From NCBI RefSeq assembly GCF_036669915.1, contig NC_089313.1, positions 11,228,011 through 11,292,010 of the forward strand: a DNA stretch of 64,000 bases, read 5' to 3'. How positions within the stretch are numbered: the stretch's first letter is position 1; each line of letters opens with the position of its first letter. The translations under genes and the position numbers were made by a program. The notes beneath the pieces are model-generated. The model had not been told where the DNA came from and did not search any database. It saw only the letters and a list, made by a program, of their open reading frames with translations. Source of the DNA: Pocillopora verrucosa. Taxonomy: Eukaryota > Cnidaria > Anthozoa > Scleractinia > Pocilloporidae. Shown in pieces: positions 58,626 to 64,000 of the stretch.

Positions 58626-60296
58626 GATAGTTTTAACAGCACACACCCAGTGCGTTATGCTTTTTATTGCCATGCTCCTGGTTCTTACTGCACCTCCCAA
58701 AATCTAACTTGCAATCCTCCCCTTTGCTGCTTCTATTTTCCTTGTAAATTGATAAAATAATTTTTATCCCAACTGAAGATAATACCCTCTAGCTCATATG
58801 TTGTGTTTCCTTATAACCTTTTTTCTGAATAATCTATCAAAACTGTAAAGGGACAGGATATGATAATCATTTTTGGAGGGATAAGATACAAATTGGTGTA
58901 AAACAATAGAAACTCCCAGAGGTGATGAACATATAACTTTACCTTATAATATCCACGCATTATCCAGCAAGTAGGTAATGAGAATACTCAGACTTATCAA
59001 GAAGAAGTTGTCATCATGGTCTATTGTCAAAAACCCACAAAAGATTGCAAGGAAATGTGTAGCAGGTAGAGGGGAGAACTAGCAATGAGATATTGGGAGT
59101 TAAAGGGTTAAACCACCACTGGTATTTTCAGGGTGTCATCATTGTTGGTCATAAGTGCATTGTGATCTCATTTGCTGACTTTTCTGTGGGGTACTTTTCT
59201 TTGTATAAAATTAAATATGGAATAGTTATAAATAATTGTAAAATGCAACAGTGATTTTTTTTTAGACTAAGGGGCTTCCATTTAACACTTAAGCATGGTA
59301 ATGCAAAATTCCTTTGATACTGAGCAAAGAACTCTGAAAAATTCTTAAACATTATGTAACATTGTTTAAGAATAACCACATGTGATTTCATTCTTAGGAA
59401 ATTTTCCAAATCAGGGGAAGGGTTTTTGTAGTTGTTTATGATGGCTAGTACTTCTGCTGCTGATTTTGCAAATTTACCGTGATTTGGTTTATTTGTTTCC
59501 ATCAGTTAAGTAATAATTTAACTTCAGCCTATTGAATCAAAGTGGTATAGGCATGGACATTGGCAGTATTTGTATGATAAAAAATTGATTGAAACAGGTT
59601 GGGAATTGAGGTCCTGTCCATTCCGTTTAGCTGTATTTCTCCTTCTTTTGACTATAATTTTACATCTTACAAAGGAATTGGTATTATTTATTTTTACTGT
59701 ATTCAGAACCAGCATCAACAGAATACTTTACTGAATTGGTAATGATTACTAGAGTATCAAGTAGGCTGCTGTACAAAATTTGTTAAGTTATCTTACGTTA
59801 TATCTATTTACATGATGCAGATGCATTGTACATTACAGAAACAAATCTAAACCAGAGTAAACAATCTGCTAACATTTGTAAATATTATTGTAATCTGCAT
59901 AAAGCAGAGGGGATTTTCTTGGTGAGAAAATTGATCAAGTTGATTCTTGAAAGACATTGGGCAAGTCTTTTAAAATGAATCCAGAAGATTCTCCAGATTA
60001 CAATTGGTTGATTTCTACAGTACAAATCTATACACTAGTCAGGCGTCTTTGAACAACTTGTACTCAATCCTACCCTAGGTATTTCCATGTTCTAGTATTT
60101 CTTCATGATTAGTTAAAAAGTTTTAGTCTAAGCTAAAATTTTGGTATGGATATTTAGCTATGCTGATTTTCTTCTTTTAAGGACACATATTCATAGATCA
60201 GGCTTTATCTGTTACAAAATTCCTACACCTCTGGCTTTTGTTGTTATGTACAGTGCAAAAATATAGGGACAACTCAATAAAATGATAATAAATCTA
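58626..60296 (+). other. Convergent Orai/MORN3 intergenic region
   Basis: 3' UTR-like sequence of Orai comes first. A copy of the dispersed TTTAACTCCC repeat family follows at about 58970-59115 (inverted). 59205-60475, including MORN3 exon 5, is absent from all duplicated modules. Frames at 59149-59502 and 59524-59718 (-) have no recognisable family. Confidence 0.6.
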
Positions 60297-63200
60297 CTAA
60301 GACTGTTGTTCATCAAGAAATGTATCTTCTGCCTCTTTTATTACTCCTCTTGTGTCTTGTAGTTTGCACTGTATGTGAAAAAAAAAGAAAAATTATGCAA
60401 AAAAAATTTTTATTCAGGACTCAATATTTTTCCCACACTCGTGAAAATAGTTTAACCTTTTAACCCCTAGGTGTAACTGGCATCTAATATCTCCTTACAA
60501 TATCACCCCTGAATCAAACATTAAGGTCATGAGAATAAAGGAAATGATCATCAACTGAAGAAGTTCTGTCTTTCTCTTTATTGTTAAACAAATTCTCCTT
60601 GTCAGCACCTTAGGTAACATGTAGAGAACAGTTTGGAGAATGCATACTGATGTTTAAGGGTGTGAAGAGTTGCTCAGTAAGTTTAAGTCCAAATTTATGT
60701 TGTTGCACTTTGTTTAGGATAGACTTTTTATTCTCACTGGACACCTTTGACATTGCTGATCTTGACAGCACACAAAACTTTTTTTGTATATCACGAACAG
60801 AGCTTTTAAGTTGATTTTGCTGGCAAAGAGTAAGATTCTTGACTTCCTAGCATTTGATTGTGACAGTGTGGGCATCACCCTCCAGAGGGAGAATGGAGGC
60901 ATACTCCCTTGGAAAATTGTGACAAAATAGAGTAGCTAAGACATGCATTCCTTTGCTCTAAGCAAGAGTTTCAGCTGCTGGAAAGTGTTTGAAGCCAGTA
61001 CAAAGGGAACAAAGATTACATCATATTTAAAATTATTACAGTTATTTGTTAGGTATCTAACTGTTAAGCAGCAGTTTACTATCTCAAAATCAATAGTTTA
61101 AATCAGAAACCTTAAATGCATGAGTAAAAACAATTTCCGCCTAAGAGCATAAGATTGAATTTGTTTGTGTGAGTCTCACACTCAATGTGTGAGACTTGAG
61201 AGCTCTGAAAGAACCTATATGGCCTGGCTCAACAACGATTTCTCAGAAGGTCAATTGGTTGAGCATTCAAATGCAAGATTCAAATCTTAACAATATTCAT
61301 AAATAAATCATGTTGGCATCCCACTTGTAAAAAGAACCTTACATTGTACATTATGTTTCAACACTATTTGCTTTCACGAATAAGACACAAACCTCAGGTA
61401 ATGGGTATGTTGTTGGGTTTGGAGCCTCATGTCGACCAAAATCTTCCACAGTGCCACATTTTGGAATGTCGTCACACCATACCCCAGTGTACATCTGCCC
61501 TCGATCAAGATAGAAGAATTTTCCCTTGCCATGTTTTTTGTCGTCTTTCCATTGACCTTCATATCGATTTTCATTTGCTGTTGAACAAGCAACAAGTACC
61601 ATAACTTACTTAATGTGACACAAGAATGAATTGAGAGTCCAGGTTGTTGTGATGCTCTTCTTCAGATCAGTAGCAGCCACTTTTCTTAACCCTTTCACAC
61701 CTAAGATCTAAAAATAAGTTCTCTGTACTGTGCCCCTTATGTTGCATAGGATTCTAGTTCTGAGAATTTGTTGTTAAATTGAGAAATATCTCTTTATTGA
61801 TCTTTTTCTGACTGCCTTTTGCCTTTCTGCTTGAAAATGTAAAGATATTGTATAAAAATTCCTTGTTGGTCACTCCAGTGGGTGAAAGGAACCAGCAAAG
61901 AGATAATGGCCAATAAACTTCCATAGAAATGGAAAAACCAGAAATGGAAAACCAGCAAAAATTTCCATTCAAACCATGCCAAAAATTTAAACTGATATAT
62001 CATTATGATAGTAAATTGATGACCTACAGGAAGTTCATGTCAACTAATACTGATACATAACCAATCACAAAAAATAAGAAAAATGATATCGCACTTCATG
62101 CGGGTTCACCTGTTACAAGGCACCAATGAATAACAAGCTTACCTAGTCTGAGCATTCCTTCACCATTTCTCATGTTGTTGTACCACTCTCCCTCATAAAC
62201 TGAACCATCAGAAAAGTACATTCTTCCCCACCCACTTCGTTTATCAGCATACCACTCTCCTTCAAAGTATTCATTATATGAGTAGAAATTTGTTCCATAA
62301 CCCTGCAAAAGAAACAATAAACAATTTATTATGAATGGACACATCAGTTGCATACAGGAAAAAAACATGATTTACTAGTATCTTTTACATCAGTTTAGAA
62401 ACTCCAATAGCACCCTTCTTGATATGACAGCAATACTAATATTCACATGTTACTAAAAGTAGCAAGATTTCTGCACTTTGCAATCTACAGGTGGTAATCA
62501 AAACTAAAAAAAAATAAACAAACAAATAAAATTCCCACAGTGAAGTCATTAAACCATGTCACCCTTCTTGGGAAGTAGATATTCCTATCATGTCGAACCT
62601 TGGTCTACTAACATACTTTCATTTTTTATTACTTTGATTACACTCCCCTTCCCCCCCTGCCAAAAGAAAAAAAGCCCTTTACATGTAAGCTCTTGCACTG
62701 CCATTTTCAACACCAGACCATTACCTTTTTCCCACATGACCTTTCTAGGGAATAGGGATGCCAAAACCTACTGTTAAATACTTGTCAGGAATAAAAATAA
62801 GATTTTTTCATTGTTTTCTTAGAAACTCTATCAAAATTGTAGCTGAGAGTAACTGAATATTTCTATAAATGCCATGGATACATACATGTCTCTTATCATT
62901 TTTCCATCCACCGGAGTAAACTTTCCTGTATCCTCCTCCTTCAGGAACACTGTATGTACCAAATCCACAACGATGATCATCCTTCCAGTCTCCGTCATAA
63001 ATAGCACCTGACTTCTTCCATGTCATAGTTCCCTTTCCTTTTGAAATAAAAACATTGTATGCTGTGATTGCCAACATAATCTGAAGGAGTAGATCTCTCC
63101 ATATTTGCCAAATATCTCTCATTTGAATATGAAATATATGAAATGAATTTTAAAGTAATACTTTCCTCTTTTTTTATTCAAATTTTTTTTGGTTGCTTCT

Positions 63201-63868
63201 CTTCTAAAGGTGTATAGTTGGTCACATACATGTTTTTCTTCCTCACTTATCTGTTATAATCGATGGAAATGATTTATTGTTCTGTTAAATAAGACCTTTT
63301 ACATTATGCAGCTAAGATACTTGTCTGCTACTGAAATGCACCTTTCATTTTGTATTGCTGTATTATTGCTAGATATTCTGTTATGCGTCAAACCACTGCT
63401 CGCCTCGACTACCTGTGGCTAACTGCATGCAGTGATTACTTTATTTTGTTTTTCAAACCTATAAATAGCTGTAAACTGTTGTACTAAACGGTAATGCAAA
63501 TGTGGGTCAGGATGTTTGGGACTTCAACTGGGCTAAACATTCGAAAACTACCATGTAAGAATGTTGTAAAACATCATATAATTCGAGCTCATATGCCTTT
63601 TCCCTCAGCCAGTTGATGAGTGTAATGTTGAAAAGGTAAATATCAAGCTATCGAATACGAATGCTTTCTGCACGAGCAAATTTGTAAGATGCATGGGTAG
63701 ACTTCGATTCCATAGCCACTTACCATTCTTTTGATTTTTGTCCCAGTCACCAGTGTACCGATCGCCGTTCACGGAATACACCGTATGATGAACACCCTTC
63801 TTCTGTGCCTTATAATCCCATTCCTTCCACAACGGTTCACTTTTCTTCGGATGTTTAGTGATCGGCAT
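60297..63868 (-). CDS. morn3: MORN3, MORN-repeat protein, five exons, intact
   Basis: Minus-strand exons: 63868-63724, 63037-62886, 62302-62143, 61577-61393, 60368-60297. All borders are GT-AG and phases agree (1, 0, 1, 0), giving 237 aa; human MORN3 is about 240 aa. The N terminus MPITKHPKKSEPLWKEWD closely resembles vertebrate MORN3. Seven MORN repeats follow, for example YTGDWDKNQKNGKG, YDGDWKDDHRCGFG, FEGEWYADKRSGWG and YEGQWKDDKKHGKG. The tail is CGTVEDFGRHEAPNP, then PLPE, and in exon 5 DTRGVIKEAEDTF. MORN3 is a testis/cilium-associated scaffold in vertebrates; its role here is presumed similar. Exon 5 is short and was found by its acceptor (ACATACAG), phase and similarity of the C terminus. 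Confidence 0.93.
60475..61210. repeat. Part of MORN3 intron 4 that was copied into the duplicated modules
   Basis: Matches 19580-20280 and its inverted copies at about 870-1565 and 10225-10920. This shows that the duplicated module was drawn from the Orai-MORN3 interval. It is intronic and non-coding here. Confidence 0.75.
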
Positions 63869-64000
63869 TTTGTATCTGTCTTCAATGCGAATTAGATAAT
63901 TATTTACCCTCTGTAACTAAGGGCAGGCCTGGCTACCAACAGATAAATACCCATAACCCCTTTCGGTAACTGTAAACAAGATGGCAGCGCGCATAAACGA
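63869..64000 (+). other. MORN3 5' region and possible start of a divergent gene
   Basis: A plus-strand ATG at 63981 in a good context (CAAGATGG) opens MAARIN and runs off the window. It is 112 bases from the MORN3 ATG on the other strand, so the two would share a short bidirectional promoter. Six codons are too few to identify the protein. By synteny with human, TMEM120 is a candidate. Confidence 0.35.

Overview
The window looks like nuclear DNA of an anthozoan cnidarian, most likely a stony coral. It is AT-rich and has spliced GT-AG genes. It carries TRIM-NHL paralogs, a ROC-COR-Death gene typical of coral innate-immunity repertoires, and many dispersed invertebrate repeats: a tRNA-derived SINE, a Penelope-type hammerhead fragment, foldback elements and a THAP/YqaJ transposon. 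All family names come from reading the translations. No search was run.

Right end (about 55-64 kb): the ordinary single-copy part. An intact two-exon Orai calcium-channel gene (+, 56481-58625, 213 aa) lies tail to tail with an intact five-exon MORN3 gene (-, 60297-63868, 237 aa). A possible divergent gene starts at 63981. Human ORAI1 and MORN3 are also convergent neighbours, so this appears to be ancient microsynteny.

Left part (1 to about 25 kb) and 43.7-54.8 kb: a recent segmental amplification. The unit reads, in TRIM orientation: TRIM-NHL gene, 3' flank, an internally deleted Orai copy (promoter, exon 1 and TM1-TM2 lost, TM3-TM4 kept), a module copied from the Orai 3' side and MORN3 intron 4, an array of degenerate ~80-bp repeats, TRIM 5' flank, next TRIM. 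The units form a large inverted repeat: 1 to about 7680 against about 13460-21170, open at the left window edge. There is also an extra direct copy of 1-2420 at 9359-11775. Of five TRIM-NHL copies, A (5311-7557, -) and D (49628-51874, +) are intact at 748 codons. B (13576-15822) has several frameshifts, C (24497-25134) is truncated, and E (54515-54712) is a B-box scrap. All three deleted Orai copies lack the pore helix; only copy A keeps the frame to the C terminus.

Middle (25.1-43.76 kb): about 18.6 kb of unrelated sequence sits where the rest of one TRIM unit should be. It holds a decayed ~5.3-kb autonomous DNA transposon. That element has a THAP-DDE transposase on +, a YqaJ-PHD-C48 protease gene on -, and GCGAGCAC-type subterminal repeats at both ends. 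A 1,117-bp element with a 5-bp target duplication is nested inside the transposase. The block also holds a tRNA-SINE, an unrecognised acidic ORF pair, and a ROC-COR-Death gene with many small frameshifts, several in homopolymers, which may be decay or assembly error.

Most of the remaining short open frames are copies of duplicated non-coding DNA or shadows of these genes.
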